Assembly: GCA_031420415.1 (NCBI GenBank)
Contig: JANOMT010000049.1
Span: 15,890-79,889, forward strand
Direction: 5' to 3'
From: JANYGA01 sp031420415
GTDB taxonomy: Bacteria; Vulcanimicrobiota; Vulcanimicrobiia; Vulcanimicrobiales; Vulcanimicrobiaceae
Length of the DNA: 64,000 bases
Shown: one piece after another, positions 16,280 to 25,370 of the stretch
Layout of the letters: every line of letters starts with the position of its first letter
How positions within the stretch are numbered: position 1 is the stretch's first letter
Notes under the pieces: generated by a model
Database searches by the model: none
Told to the model about the DNA's origin: nothing
Seen by the model: only the letters and a program-made list of their open reading frames with translations
Program-made: the position numbers and the translations under genes

Positions 16280-18763
16280 ATGATCGGCGCTGAAACCATC
16301 GCGCCGGTCGGCGAAGAACCAAAAGGCTTAACAAGTACGGAAGCACGTCAACTGCTCGAACGTGTTGGCCCAAATGAACTCGTACCCGTTGCGGAACGCA
16401 CGTCCGCACTTGCGTTTACTTTAAGACTCGCGGCCGATCCGATGGTCTTGCTCCTCCTCGGGGCGGCTGCCGCGTATTTCTGGCTCGGCGATCGCTTCGA
16501 TGCGATCGTGATGATGATCGCACTCGTGCCGATCTTTTTGGTGAACGCGATTCTCGAACAGCGAGCCGATGCTGCGCTCGAACGTCTCCGTCTCCTGGCC
16601 TCACCCGACGCCACGGTGATGCGCGACGGTGTTGTCCAGCGGCTGAAAGCAACACAGATCGTGCCGGGCGACGTGTTGGTCCTCGACGAGGGCGATATCG
16701 TCGCTGCCGACGGGTTCGTAACGACCGGTACGTGGTTATCGATCGATGAATCCGCGTTGACCGGCGAATCGATCCCCGTCGAAAAGACGGAACATCTCAC
16801 TGCGGATGCGCGCCGAGTGCTTGCCGGTACGAAAGTGCTCGCCGGACACGGCTTGGCCATCGTCGATCGGACAGGCCCCGCTACGGAATACGGACGTATC
16901 GGGGGATTGCTCGCGCAAGCGACTCCGTCGACGACACCAATCCAACACGCGATCCGGCAAATCGTGGTGCAATTGAGCATCGTCGTCGTCGCGATCTGCG
17001 TCGTCGTCTTCTTCGCCCGAGTCGCACATGGTGTCGGCTGGCCGCTCGCGATTATTGCGGCGATCAGCCTCGCGATGGCAGCGATTCCCGAAGAGCTTCC
17101 AATGGTCTACACGCTGTATATGGCGCTCGGCGCGTGGCGCCTAGCGAAGAACAACGCCCTCGTCCGTCGGCTTGCGAGCGTCGAAACGCTCGGCACGACG
17201 CAAATTATTTGCGTCGACAAAACCGGAACCTTGACGTTCGGCCGTCTCGACCTGCAAGAAACGATCGCATTCGACGGACGTTCCGAGGCAGATGTCATCC
17301 TCGCGGCTGTCGTTGCGAGCCCAAGTCGACTCGTCGATCCGCTCGACATCGCCATCGCGAGAAAAGCACAACAGCTCGCCGTCATTCGACCACGCTTTGA
17401 GGTCGTGCGGGATCTGCCATTCGATCCGCAGCGCATGTATGCGGCGACGGTTTGGCGCGATGGCGATGGCTTCCGGGTCGCGGTCAAAGGCGCGCTCGAA
17501 GCCGTGCTCGCGTTGACGGCAGCGCTCGGTCTCGAACGCGACCGGATCGTCGCAGAACACGATGCGCGAACCGCGCGCGGGATGCGAGCGATCGCGGTTG
17601 CCGAAGGGCATTTTCACGAGCTCGACGATGCCGAACATCCCGAACGTTGGCAGCTGAAGTCGATCGGATTATTAGTGTTTGCCGACCCCGTGCGCCCATC
17701 GATCGGCATCCGTTTGGAAGAGTGTCGCCGCGCCGGCATCGAGGTCATCATGATTACGGGCGATCACGCCTCGACGGCACGTGCTGTCGCGCGTGAGGTC
17801 GGCTTTGGTGACGACGCCGATCGTGTTATGTCGGAAGACGCTTTGCGGGCGCTTTCGGATGAAGCGCTTGCGGATGCAGTGCGTACGGTGCGCGTGTTCG
17901 CGCGGATTCGGCCCGAGCAGAAGTTGCGGATCGTCAAGGCACTTCGCGCCAATGGCTCCGTCATCGCGATGACGGGTGACGGGACGAACGATGCGCTCGC
18001 GCTTCGCGAAGCCGATATCGGCATCGCGATGGGAGAGCGCGGCACCGAGGTCGCACGGAGTGCTGCCGATCTCGTTCTCCTCGACGACGATTTCGGCACG
18101 ATCGTGGATGCCGTCCGCGACGGCCGCCGCATCTTCGATAATCTCAAACGTGCGTTCCGCTATCTGGTGGCTTTTCACGCACCGCTCTTGATTTCGGCGG
18201 TCGTATTGCCACTCGCGGGGGCACCGCTGTTGCTGTTTCCGATCCACCTCGTCTTCCTCGAGATCATCGTCCATCCCACATCGTCGCTCGTCTTCGAAAG
18301 CGACCCGGGGAGTGCCGATCTCATGTCGCACCCGCCTCGCGACGCGCGGGCTGCGTTGCTCGATCGAACCGATTGGGTGCACGCGCTAACGCTTGGCGGT
18401 ACGCTCGCAATCGCGGTCGTCGCGCTGTTTCTCACGCTCCTGTCGCGCCACGTGCCGGTCGAAACGGCGCGTAGCTCGGCGATCGTGGCAATGATCACCG
18501 GCCAGATGTTCTTAGTCCTCGTCGAGGACGCACGCGAGCGCCCGTTCTGGGGCGTGGTCTGGACGCGTACGCTACGATCGATCCTGGCGTTTTCGGTTGT
18601 GAGCACGTTTGCGATCGTCTATTTCACACCGATCGCTCACGCGATGGCGCTCGCGCCGCTCACATTCCGCGATCTCGGTATCGCCGTACTCGTCGGGGCC
18701 TGCAGTGCGCTCGTCTTCGAGCCGAGCAAAGCGTGGCGCAAACGGCAGCGTATCGCCGCTTAA
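16280..18763 (+). CDS. Ca2+-type cation P-ATPase (CtpF-like)
   Basis: The 827-residue ATPase has an N-terminal cation-ATPase region (LTSTEARQLLERVGPNELVP near 17), two helices near 50-95, the actuator TGES loop in DESALTGESIPVEK near 155, the membrane motif AIPEELPMVY near 270, the phosphorylation site CVDKTGTLT near 312 and hinge ITGDHAST / MTGDGTNDALALREADIGIAMG near 490 and 570. PEELP in helix 4 rather than CPx separates it from copper ATPases and fits P2-type Ca/Mn pumps such as mycobacterial CtpF, which is DosR-controlled. It has about ten helices and belongs in the cytoplasmic membrane. The start ATG 16280 is not certain; a 15-codon frame overlaps it. It is divergent from the CuA gene. 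Confidence 0.92.
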   Translation: MIGAETIAPVGEEPKGLTSTEARQLLERVGPNELVPVAERTSALAFTLRLAADPMVLLLLGAAAAYFWLGDRFDAIVMMIALVPIFLVNAILEQRADAALERLRLLASPDATVMRDGVVQRLKATQIVPGDVLVLDEGDIVAADGFVTTGTWLSIDESALTGESIPVEKTEHLTADARRVLAGTKVLAGHGLAIVDRTGPATEYGRIGGLLAQATPSTTPIQHAIRQIVVQLSIVVVAICVVVFFARVAHGVGWPLAIIAAISLAMAAIPEELPMVYTLYMALGAWRLAKNNALVRRLASVETLGTTQIICVDKTGTLTFGRLDLQETIAFDGRSEADVILAAVVASPSRLVDPLDIAIARKAQQLAVIRPRFEVVRDLPFDPQRMYAATVWRDGDGFRVAVKGALEAVLALTAALGLERDRIVAEHDARTARGMRAIAVAEGHFHELDDAEHPERWQLKSIGLLVFADPVRPSIGIRLEECRRAGIEVIMITGDHASTARAVAREVGFGDDADRVMSEDALRALSDEALADAVRTVRVFARIRPEQKLRIVKALRANGSVIAMTGDGTNDALALREADIGIAMGERGTEVARSAADLVLLDDDFGTIVDAVRDGRRIFDNLKRAFRYLVAFHAPLLISAVVLPLAGAPLLLFPIHLVFLEIIVHPTSSLVFESDPGSADLMSHPPRDARAALLDRTDWVHALTLGGTLAIAVVALFLTLLSRHVPVETARSSAIVAMITGQMFLVLVEDARERPFWGVVWTRTLRSILAFSVVSTFAIVYFTPIAHAMALAPLTFRDLGIAVLVGACSALVFEPSKAWRKRQRIAA

Positions 18764-18781
18764 TCGTGTCTTCGCAATTTC

Positions 18782-18813
18782 TTCATAGAGCCACGACTCT
18801 CGAAGCTTAGGCT
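18782..18813 (+). promoter_or_regulatory. Island promoter, AI-2E permease gene
   Basis: TTCATA, 20 bp, TAGGCT, 7 nt, GTG (18821). A further TTC lies exactly 11 bp upstream, at 18771. Very similar over about 50 bp to the promoter at 22488. Predicts a leaderless mRNA. Confidence 0.78.
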
Positions 18814-18820
18814 AGCTGAT

Positions 18821-19903
18821 GTGAACAACGTCGTGCACGCAAGAACCGACGCGATCAAAGCGGTGTGGCTCGCTTTTGGGTTGCTCGTGGCGGCGGTCAT
18901 CATCTTTACACTCCACGACATCTTGCTCGTATTCTTCGCAGCCGCGATTTTCGCAGTACCGTTGCGCGCGGGTGCCGTCGCCATAAGCCGCTCGTTACGG
19001 GCGCCGGTTGCGGTCGGACTTATGGCCGTTATCGTCGGGAGCATCGCGATCGTGGCTGCCATTCTCTTGCTCTGGGAATTGCTGATCGCAGCACAAGTCC
19101 GGCAATTACTCGTCGCACTCCCCGGTGCCGCGCAAACCGTGGTTCGCATCGCGCAGAACGAACCATGGGCTTCGCGGATCGCCGCAACGGTACCCGACCC
19201 AGGCGTCCTGCTTACGGGCGCGGGCGGGATGGTCGGCGTTTTGCGAGGTTTTGCCGGGGGCACCTTCGCGACACTCATCGACGTTGCGATTCTCATTTTT
19301 GCCGCCGTCTGCTTCGCCGCCGAGCCGCGTACCTACATCGATGGCTTTCTCCGTCTCATCGCTCCGTCAAAGCGTGCACGCGTCGACGGAGCGCTAAGCG
19401 AAGCCGCTGGAACGATCGCGCTCTGGTTGCGGGCTCGGGCGATCTCGATGATAACGGTCGGCGCGCTCGTCGGCATCGGACTCCGTCTTGCCGGAATGCC
19501 GGATGCCGCCGCGCTCGGTATCCTGGCCGCGATCTTCGCCTTCGTTCCCAATGTCGGCGCGATCGCGGCGGCGCTCCCGACGCTCTTGCTCGCACTCCCG
19601 TTTGGCTGGCAACGCGTTCTCGTCGTCATCGCGCTCTATTGGCTCGCGCACACGATCGACGACTTCATCGTGATCCCGATCGCCGAACGCCGCGTCGTCA
19701 ACCTACCGCCCGCGCTCACGATTGCGGCGCAGGTCGTGCTCGGCCTCACCGGCGGCGTCCTCGGGATCATGCTCGCAGCGCCGTTCGTGGCAGTCGCAAC
19801 CGTGCTGTTACGCAGGCTCGTGGTGGAAGACATCGTCGAAGCCGAGCACCTCGCCATCGATAGCCCGCCGGGTATCCTAGCGCATCCCCTTCCGCTTCGA
19901 TGA
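18821..19903 (+). CDS. AI-2E family permease
   Basis: The 360-residue protein shows the AI-2E/PerM family pattern: paired helices at the N-terminus (AVWLAFGLLVAAVIIFTLHDILLVFFAAAIFAVPLR), a long loop region (100-200), then a C-terminal helix bundle with GMPDAAALGILAAIFAFVPNVGAIAAALPTLLLAL near 220-255 and HTIDDFIVIPIAERRVVNLPPALTI near 285. The F-x-P-N-x-G-x-I motif is diagnostic. Members export small molecules or act as Na+/H+ antiporters; the substrate here is unknown. Translation begins at GTG 18821 just behind a -10 box, so no Shine-Dalgarno is expected. A multicopper oxidase gene follows at 69 bp. Confidence 0.9.
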   Translation: MNNVVHARTDAIKAVWLAFGLLVAAVIIFTLHDILLVFFAAAIFAVPLRAGAVAISRSLRAPVAVGLMAVIVGSIAIVAAILLLWELLIAAQVRQLLVALPGAAQTVVRIAQNEPWASRIAATVPDPGVLLTGAGGMVGVLRGFAGGTFATLIDVAILIFAAVCFAAEPRTYIDGFLRLIAPSKRARVDGALSEAAGTIALWLRARAISMITVGALVGIGLRLAGMPDAAALGILAAIFAFVPNVGAIAAALPTLLLALPFGWQRVLVVIALYWLAHTIDDFIVIPIAERRVVNLPPALTIAAQVVLGLTGGVLGIMLAAPFVAVATVLLRRLVVEDIVEAEHLAIDSPPGILAHPLPLR

Positions 19904-19972
19904 AAGGTACATCGATGCAGCAAACCCGATCGTCGCCGTGCATATGACGGCTCAGCTCGATGTCACGCACCG

Positions 19973-21394
19973 ATGAAGCGTCACGACTTTCTTACGTCGA
20001 TCGGCGCGACAACGGTCGCGGGTGCGGCGGCCGCAACGCCTGCGACGGCGATCGGCGGCCGCGCGGATTTCACCGTGCGAATCGTACCCGCATCGATCGA
20101 GGTTTCCCCAGGACACACCGTTCGAACGACGACGTACGGTGGCGTGGTTCCCGGCCCGACCTTGCGCATGCGTGAAGGCGTTCCGGTGACGATCGACGCG
20201 TACAACGAGACCGATCGAACCGACGTCATCCATTGGCACGGTCAAATCGTTCCGCCGAGCGTCGACGGCGTGATCGAACTCGGAACGCCCGCCATCCCCG
20301 CGCGTGGGCATCGGCGCTATCACTTCGTTCCAAAGCCGCGCGGCACGCGCTGGTATCACACCCATCTAGCACCGGGCGGGCATCCCGACCGCGGCGGCTT
20401 CAATGGCCAATTCGGCTTCGTCATCATCGAGCCGCGCGAGGACCCCGCTCGCTACGATCGTGAAGTGCTGCTCGCGCTACACGAATGGGAGGCGCGCTTC
20501 GTCGACGGTCAAGTTCACGATCATTCTCCTTCGCCATCACTTGCACGACCAGTAATGGATATGGGTAGCGGAATGATGGGCGGCGACGGCGGCACCATGC
20601 GGGAAGCCAATTACGGCGTTTTCAGCGTGAATGGGCGCGCGCTTGGCCACGGCGACCCGATACGTGTGCGCGCGGGTGAGCGCGTTCTTTTCCGCATCCT
20701 CAATGCAAGTGCGACATTGACGCATCGACTTGCGCTCCCGGGACATCGTTTTACGGTCGTCGCGCTCGACGGCAACCCCGTACCGACACCGCGTACCGTC
20801 GATGCCATCGAGTTGGGCGTCGCGGAGCGCGTCGATGCGATCGTTGAAATGAACACGCCTGGCGTGTGGATTCTCGGCAGTACCGATCCAACGTGGCGCT
20901 CGCACGGGCTCGGTACCGTTATCGAATACGCAAAGCATCGAGGCCGACCGGTGTGGCACGATCCCACGGCGCTCTCACCGTGGAACTACGCAAGCTTCGG
21001 AGTACCATCCCGTCGGCCCGAAGTTGATGGCCGCTTCGAGCTCGTGTTGCGCCAAGCGACGGGAACGCAAAATATTTGGACGATCAATGGACAGTCATAT
21101 CCGAAAACCACGCCGTTGACCGTCGAGCGCGGCAAGCGTTACCGAATTGCTTTTAGCAATATGAGCATGATGGAGCATCCGATGCACGTTCACGGTCACG
21201 TCTTCGAGCTGGCCTCGGTCGATGGCGTATCCACGAGCGGCGTACGAAAAGACACGATCGTCGTGCGCCCGATGATGGGGCGCGCAGAGATCGATCTCGT
21301 CGCCGAAAACCCTGGAACGTTTCTCATTCACTGCCATAACGAATTGCACATGGATGGCGGCTTGATGACGACACTCGCCTACCGATATACGTGA
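19973..21394 (+). CDS. Multicopper oxidase (CopA/CueO/laccase type)
   Basis: The 473-residue protein starts MKRHDFLTSIGATTVAGAAA, a Tat-like signal with Lys-Arg instead of Arg-Arg. All four copper ligand blocks are present: HWHGQIVPP near 85, WYHTHLAPGG near 123, HPMHVHGHVFEL near 402 and HCHNELHMDGGLM near 455 (H-C-H-x3-H-x4-M, with Met as axial T1 ligand). A short Met/Gly segment (MDMGSGMMGGDGGTM) near 195 may bind Cu(I), as in CueO. It would oxidise Cu(I) or phenolics in the periplasm. It follows the AI-2E permease gene by 69 bp and precedes a Gly/Met-rich membrane protein gene. Confidence 0.93.
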   Translation: MKRHDFLTSIGATTVAGAAAATPATAIGGRADFTVRIVPASIEVSPGHTVRTTTYGGVVPGPTLRMREGVPVTIDAYNETDRTDVIHWHGQIVPPSVDGVIELGTPAIPARGHRRYHFVPKPRGTRWYHTHLAPGGHPDRGGFNGQFGFVIIEPREDPARYDREVLLALHEWEARFVDGQVHDHSPSPSLARPVMDMGSGMMGGDGGTMREANYGVFSVNGRALGHGDPIRVRAGERVLFRILNASATLTHRLALPGHRFTVVALDGNPVPTPRTVDAIELGVAERVDAIVEMNTPGVWILGSTDPTWRSHGLGTVIEYAKHRGRPVWHDPTALSPWNYASFGVPSRRPEVDGRFELVLRQATGTQNIWTINGQSYPKTTPLTVERGKRYRIAFSNMSMMEHPMHVHGHVFELASVDGVSTSGVRKDTIVVRPMMGRAEIDLVAENPGTFLIHCHNELHMDGGLMTTLAYRYT

Positions 21395-21460
21395 CGGGGC
21401 ATCGGACCTTACCATCGATTGCAACGTATGCTCCGATAAAGAGCAGATTGGAACGCTATC

Positions 21461-21820
21461 ATGCAGCAAATTTCTACGAGAACCACATCTCTTTCCGTGA
21501 CACGTCTCAACCCATTGGCCTTGGCCTTCGGCTTTGGTGTCGCAGGCGTCGTCGAAATCTTACTGTTCGGCGCGGTAATGGGTGCGATGTCGGGCATGAT
21601 GGGCGGCAACGGCGGTGGTTGGATGCATGGCTCCGGTAGCGGTGGAATGATGGGCGGCGGTTGGATGATGGGCGGTGGGCCTGGGTACGGCGGAGGTTCC
21701 ACGATCGGTGGCGGCATTGGCTTCTTCGTGTACGCGCTAATCTGGGGCTTCGTCGGCAGCGCGGTCGCGGGCGGCATCGCAGCGTTGGTCTACAACGCCG
21801 TCATAGAGCGAAACGCATGA
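21461..21820 (+). CDS. DUF5676-like membrane protein with Gly/Met-rich insert
   Basis: The 119-residue protein has an N-terminal helix (LNPLALAFGFGVAGVVEILLFGAVMGAM, about 16-45), a Gly/Met-rich stretch with MMGG repeats (45-80), and a C-terminal helix ending GFVGSAVAGGIAALVYNAVIE (95-116). The two ends resemble DUF5676 small membrane proteins, which start LNPxALxxxxG and end GxxxGGxxAxLYN. The Met-rich insert could bind copper and fits its place 66 bp after the multicopper oxidase gene. A second frame over the same bases (21391-21639) has poor composition and was rejected. Upstream, TTACCA-20 bp-GATAAA is a weak relative of the island promoter. Confidence 0.7.
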   Translation: MQQISTRTTSLSVTRLNPLALAFGFGVAGVVEILLFGAVMGAMSGMMGGNGGGWMHGSGSGGMMGGGWMMGGGPGYGGGSTIGGGIGFFVYALIWGFVGSAVAGGIAALVYNAVIERNA

Positions 21821-21951
21821 GGGTCCAACACTCGCCTCGGAAGCACGCTAGCGACGACCACGTCTTCGAACATCGCGTTCGAAGGCGTGCGATTTCTACT
21901 TCGTACGGACCGCATCGCGTTCGCCGATTACACGTCAAGTTTCTCATCTTC

Positions 21952-21983
21952 TTCACGAGACATGCCAACCCTAACGCTACGCT
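21952..21983 (+). promoter_or_regulatory. Island promoter, usp at 22033
   Basis: TTCACG, 20 bp, TACGCT; a second TTC is exactly 11 bp upstream (21941). It leaves about 40 nt of leader before the ATG. It lies in the 212-bp gap after the DUF5676-like gene, which holds no other gene. Confidence 0.7.
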
Positions 21984-22032
21984 CGATTTCGTGATACTTT
22001 TCGATCAATCGACCTTCCCGGCGGCTTAAAAC

Positions 22033-22494
22033 ATGTCAATGTTTTCGCGAGTATTGGTTGCGGTAGACGGCGGCGAGCTTACCGAGAGGGTCATGACGTA
22101 CGCACTCGGGCTCTCCGATCACCCCGATCTCCACTTCATATGCGCCGTCGATCCCGAGCACTTCTTCAGCGATGCCACGGAGGTCGTGTTCGATGCGGTC
22201 GGCGAGCACGCTGCTGCCATCGAAAGTGCCCAACGGCTCGTCGATCGATGCGTCGCGAGTGCGACGAAAGCGGGATCCAGCGCCACAGGCCACGTCGTGA
22301 AGCAGTCGCCGGCGGAGGCAATCTTGGATACGGCAAAATTGGTTGGCGCCGATCTCATCGTGATGGCGACGCATGGTCGGAACGGTCTTATCCGCGCGGT
22401 CCTGGGCAGCGTAGCAGAGACCGTTGCGCGGCAAGCCGACGTCGGCGTGCTCCTGGTTCCGAGTCATTTGGCGGCCTTCGCAACCTCTTCATAA
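22033..22494 (+). CDS. Universal stress protein, single domain
   Basis: The 153-residue protein begins MSMFSRVLVAVDGGELTERVMTYALG and ends with the ATP-binding motif MATHGRNGLIRAVLGSVAETVARQADVGVLLV (G-x2-G-x9-G-S). It is a compact UspA fold, cytoplasmic, probably dimeric. Its last codons lie inside the TTC element of the next usp gene, whose GTG is 32 bp downstream, so the two usp genes have separate promoters despite their closeness. Confidence 0.92.
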   Translation: MSMFSRVLVAVDGGELTERVMTYALGLSDHPDLHFICAVDPEHFFSDATEVVFDAVGEHAAAIESAQRLVDRCVASATKAGSSATGHVVKQSPAEAILDTAKLVGADLIVMATHGRNGLIRAVLGSVAETVARQADVGVLLVPSHLAAFATSS

Positions 22495-22519
22495 GGCCGC
22501 CACCCTCGAAGCGTAGAGT
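22488..22519 (+). promoter_or_regulatory. Island promoter, usp at 22527
   Basis: TTCATA, 20 bp, TAGAGT, 7 nt, GTG (22527); another TTC is 11 bp upstream at 22477. The element overlaps the 3' end of the preceding usp gene. Predicts a leaderless mRNA. Confidence 0.78.
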
Positions 22520-22526
22520 ACATCAT

Positions 22527-23027
22527 GTGAGAACCTTTCATCATATTCTCGTCCCTGTCGATGATTCGGAGCACGCCGAAAAAGCTGCAGATTTTGCGAT
22601 CGGGTTCGCCGCGACACAATCGCGGTTAACGTTCGTATACGCCGTAGACGTCAAGCGAATTTATGGTCTTGCCGCTCAAACGCCGTTCATGGACCCGACG
22701 TCCTCGATCGAGGCAAGCAGAGAAAAAGCGCACCGAACCGTCGCTCGTTTTATTGAGAAAGCGAAAGAAATAAACGTAGCAGCGACCGGTATCGTCGTCG
22801 ATGGCGAGCCGGTCGCAGCCGTACTCAAAATAGCCGACGACGCGAAAGCCGATCTTCTTATTTTGACGACGCACGGACGTAGCGGTATCGCGCGCTTATG
22901 GATGGGTAGCGTTTCCGAAGGGATTATACGCCAGGCACGATTACCGGTGCTTATCGCGCCGTCGGCTCCGAGTGTCGAACACGCAGACGAGCCACCGCAC
23001 CGAATACTTTTCAGTGATATGAAATGA
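22527..23027 (+). CDS. Universal stress protein, single domain
   Basis: The 166-residue protein starts at GTG: MRTFHHILVPVDDSEHAEKAADFAIGF. The frame is open further upstream, but the promoter geometry and the Usp fold fix this start. The Gly motif THGRSGIARLWMGSVSEGIIRQARLPVLI is near residue 115. Its TGA overlaps the ATG of the next gene (ATGA), so it is translationally coupled to a START-like protein, then followed by ftsH and a phosphatase gene in what looks like a four-gene operon. Confidence 0.92.
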   Translation: MRTFHHILVPVDDSEHAEKAADFAIGFAATQSRLTFVYAVDVKRIYGLAAQTPFMDPTSSIEASREKAHRTVARFIEKAKEINVAATGIVVDGEPVAAVLKIADDAKADLLILTTHGRSGIARLWMGSVSEGIIRQARLPVLIAPSAPSVEHADEPPHRILFSDMK

Positions 23028-23467
23028 CGACGACGTTTGCGAGCAGTGAAGTACGGTGCCCATTTCCTGTGGTGATGGAACGCGTCGCGCACTATCTCGA
23101 AGATCAAAGCGGCAAGATCGCGCTCGTGTTATCGTTGCGCTCGATCGGGTTTCCGTCTTTGTTACAGCTGCGCGGTGACGCCACGATGCGATTCGTCGTG
23201 ACGCGGGACGCCACGGATCGAGCGCGACGCCACGATGCCATCGCCATTTCTTTGCGACCCTTCGGCATAGGCGTATTTCCCGTCTTCACCGGCCTCATTA
23301 CCGCTCGTCCCTTGAACGATCATGCGATGTTACAAATCGACGGTCAGTATTATCCGCCATTCCGTTGGCTCGGCGCTCTCTTCGACGCGATCATCGGGAG
23401 ACGGATGGCATCCGCGACCGCGCAATTCTTCATCGATGACATTCGGCAATACGTCCAGCCGTACTGA
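23024..23467 (+). CDS. START-like protein, island paralogue 1
   Basis: The 147-residue protein overlaps the preceding usp stop by four bases. It contains GIGVFPVFTGLITARP near 85 and GQYYPPFRWLGALFDAIIGRRMASATAQ near 110. The pattern FPxxxGxI then GxYxPPxxxxGxxFDxxxG recurs in the genes at 26640, 48265 and 49101, so it belongs to a four-member local family. The alternating strands and the C-terminal amphipathic helix suggest an SRPBCC/START-like fold, an inference without a profile search. No signal peptide. Its place between usp and ftsH suggests a stress role, perhaps binding a lipid or hydrophobic ligand. Confidence 0.7.
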   Translation: MTTTFASSEVRCPFPVVMERVAHYLEDQSGKIALVLSLRSIGFPSLLQLRGDATMRFVVTRDATDRARRHDAIAISLRPFGIGVFPVFTGLITARPLNDHAMLQIDGQYYPPFRWLGALFDAIIGRRMASATAQFFIDDIRQYVQPY

Positions 23468-23471
23468 TGGT

Positions 23472-25370
23472 ATGATCGAACGGAACCGCGTTGCCGAGCC
23501 ACCGCAAAACGACACGAGCGCAAAGCGCGGGCGCGGTACGTGGTGGGTGATTCTGGCGGCGCTCGTGATCTGGAACGTTCTTGCCTTCTGGCCGCGGCCG
23601 TCCGAGCAACTATGGCTTCCGTACTCGACCTTTCTCGCGCAAGCGCAAGCCGGAAATATCGGCACGGTCAGTATTTCGGGCGACCACATGACCGGCACGT
23701 TCGTGAAACCAATCCGGAATCCCGACGCGAAACCGCCGACATCGGGGCCACGATTCGACGCGTTCGCCTCAACGTTTCCCGCGACGCTTGGCGATCCGAC
23801 GCTCTTACCGCTCCTCGCCGTACATCACGTTCGACTCGACGCGACGAGTGCGACGAAGCCATGGTTCGTAAGCTGGTTGCCGTCGCTACTTCTTATCGCG
23901 TTTTTCGTCTGGATGGCGAGCACCGCATCGCGAGGTATGCCAGGGATGTTCGGCCGCTTCGGCAGCGCGAACGCAAAACGATACGGAAGTAAAACTCTAC
24001 CGGTCACTTTCGACGACGTCGCGGCCGCGGAAGAAGCGAAGGCCGATCTTGAAGAGGAAGTCGACTTCTTGCGGCATCCGGAAAAATATCGTTTACTCGG
24101 CGCGCGTATTCCCAGAGGCGTGTTGCTCGTCGGCGCGCCCGGGACCGGGAAGACGTTGCTCGCGCGCGCGGTCGCTGGAGAGGCCGGAGTGCCGTTTCTC
24201 AGCCTCAACGCTTCCGAGTTCGTCGAGATGTTCGTCGGCGTCGGAGCGAGCCGCGTGCGCGATCTGTTCCGCCAGGCACGTGACGTCGCGCCTGCGATCG
24301 TGTTCATCGACGAAATCGATGCCGTCGGCCGGCGACGTGGAGCTGGAATCGGCACGACCAACGACGAGCGCGAACAAACGTTGACCCAACTTTTGAGCGA
24401 GCTCGATGGGTTCGACGAGCACCTCAACGTGATCGTCTTGGCCGCGACGAATCGCCCCGACGTGCTCGATCCCGCATTGCTGCGTCCAGGCCGCTTCGAT
24501 CGGCAAGTCGTCGTCGATCTTCCCGACCGCGCGGGACGCGAGGCGATCTTGCGCATCCATGCACGCAAGCTCCCGCTCGGGCCGGATGTCGACCTGACGG
24601 CGCTTGCCGCAACGACGATCGGGCTCAGCGGCGCGGACCTTGCGAACCTTTGCAATGAAGCCGCAGTGCGCGCGGCGCGGCAGGATCGTGCGCTCGTCAC
24701 GATGCCCGACTTCGACGACGCACACGATAAGCTGCGGCTCGGAGCGACGCATCCACGACTTAGCGATGCGATGGAGCGTCGCACGGTTGCGATTCACGAA
24801 ACCGGTCACGCCGTTGCAGCCTGGCTTACACCGGGGGCCGACCCGGTCCGCAAGGTCACGATCGTTCCGCGTGGACACGCACTCGGTACGACCCAGCAAC
24901 TCCCGGCAAGCGAACGCCGCAATCTTTCCGCGTCGTACCTCCGTGCGCAACTCGTCGTACTGCTTGGCGGACGTACCGCCGAAGAACTCGTCTTCGACGA
25001 CACGACAACCGGTGCTCAGAGCGATCTGGTCGAGGCGACCCGTGTCGCACGACAGATGGTGACATGCTGGGGGATGGGCGAACTCGGTCTCGAGTCGTTC
25101 GAAAGCGAAGATTCGCAGCCGTTCCTCGGCTACGAGATGGCCAAGGAACACCGCGATTACAGCGAAGCGACCGCCGCTCGCATCGACCGCGACGTAGAGC
25201 GCCTGCTCGACGAAGCGCACGTGCGGGTGCGTGCGCTCCTATCGGGCGCTCGCGACCGAATCGATGCGCTCGCGGAAACGTTGCTGCGCGACGAGACGGT
25301 CGGTCCCGAGGAGCTGGAACGGCTTCTCGGATCGCGCGATTCCGCGAGCTCTCCAATCCTCGTGACGTAA
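23472..25370 (+). CDS. ftsH: ATP-dependent zinc metalloprotease FtsH
   Basis: The 632-residue protein starts MIERNRVAEPP, 4 bp after the previous stop. Helix 1 is near 25-42 (WWVILAALVIWNVLAFW), a short periplasmic domain follows (GNIGTVSISGDHMTGTF), helix 2 is near 135-152. The AAA+ module has Walker A GAPGTGKT near 220, Walker B IVFIDEIDAVGRRRG near 280 and the SRH arginines (DPALLRPGRFDRQV). The protease domain has HETGHAVAAW near 443, the HExxH zinc site, and the third-ligand Asp region GAQSDLVEATRVARQM near 520. It is complete. Being in a stress operon rather than a housekeeping one, it may be a second, conditional FtsH. Confidence 0.96.
   Translation: MIERNRVAEPPQNDTSAKRGRGTWWVILAALVIWNVLAFWPRPSEQLWLPYSTFLAQAQAGNIGTVSISGDHMTGTFVKPIRNPDAKPPTSGPRFDAFASTFPATLGDPTLLPLLAVHHVRLDATSATKPWFVSWLPSLLLIAFFVWMASTASRGMPGMFGRFGSANAKRYGSKTLPVTFDDVAAAEEAKADLEEEVDFLRHPEKYRLLGARIPRGVLLVGAPGTGKTLLARAVAGEAGVPFLSLNASEFVEMFVGVGASRVRDLFRQARDVAPAIVFIDEIDAVGRRRGAGIGTTNDEREQTLTQLLSELDGFDEHLNVIVLAATNRPDVLDPALLRPGRFDRQVVVDLPDRAGREAILRIHARKLPLGPDVDLTALAATTIGLSGADLANLCNEAAVRAARQDRALVTMPDFDDAHDKLRLGATHPRLSDAMERRTVAIHETGHAVAAWLTPGADPVRKVTIVPRGHALGTTQQLPASERRNLSASYLRAQLVVLLGGRTAEELVFDDTTTGAQSDLVEATRVARQMVTCWGMGELGLESFESEDSQPFLGYEMAKEHRDYSEATAARIDRDVERLLDEAHVRVRALLSGARDRIDALAETLLRDETVGPEELERLLGSRDSASSPILVT

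Noticed and set aside
16245..16292. A 15-codon frame (ATG behind TAGAAT) overlapping the P-ATPase start as a leader peptide.
   Set aside because: Too short to judge by composition and no attenuator-like hairpin is seen.
21391..21639. Alternative frame over the DUF5676-like gene.
   Set aside because: It is Arg-rich without helices, while the chosen frame gives two clean membrane segments and a family-like plan.
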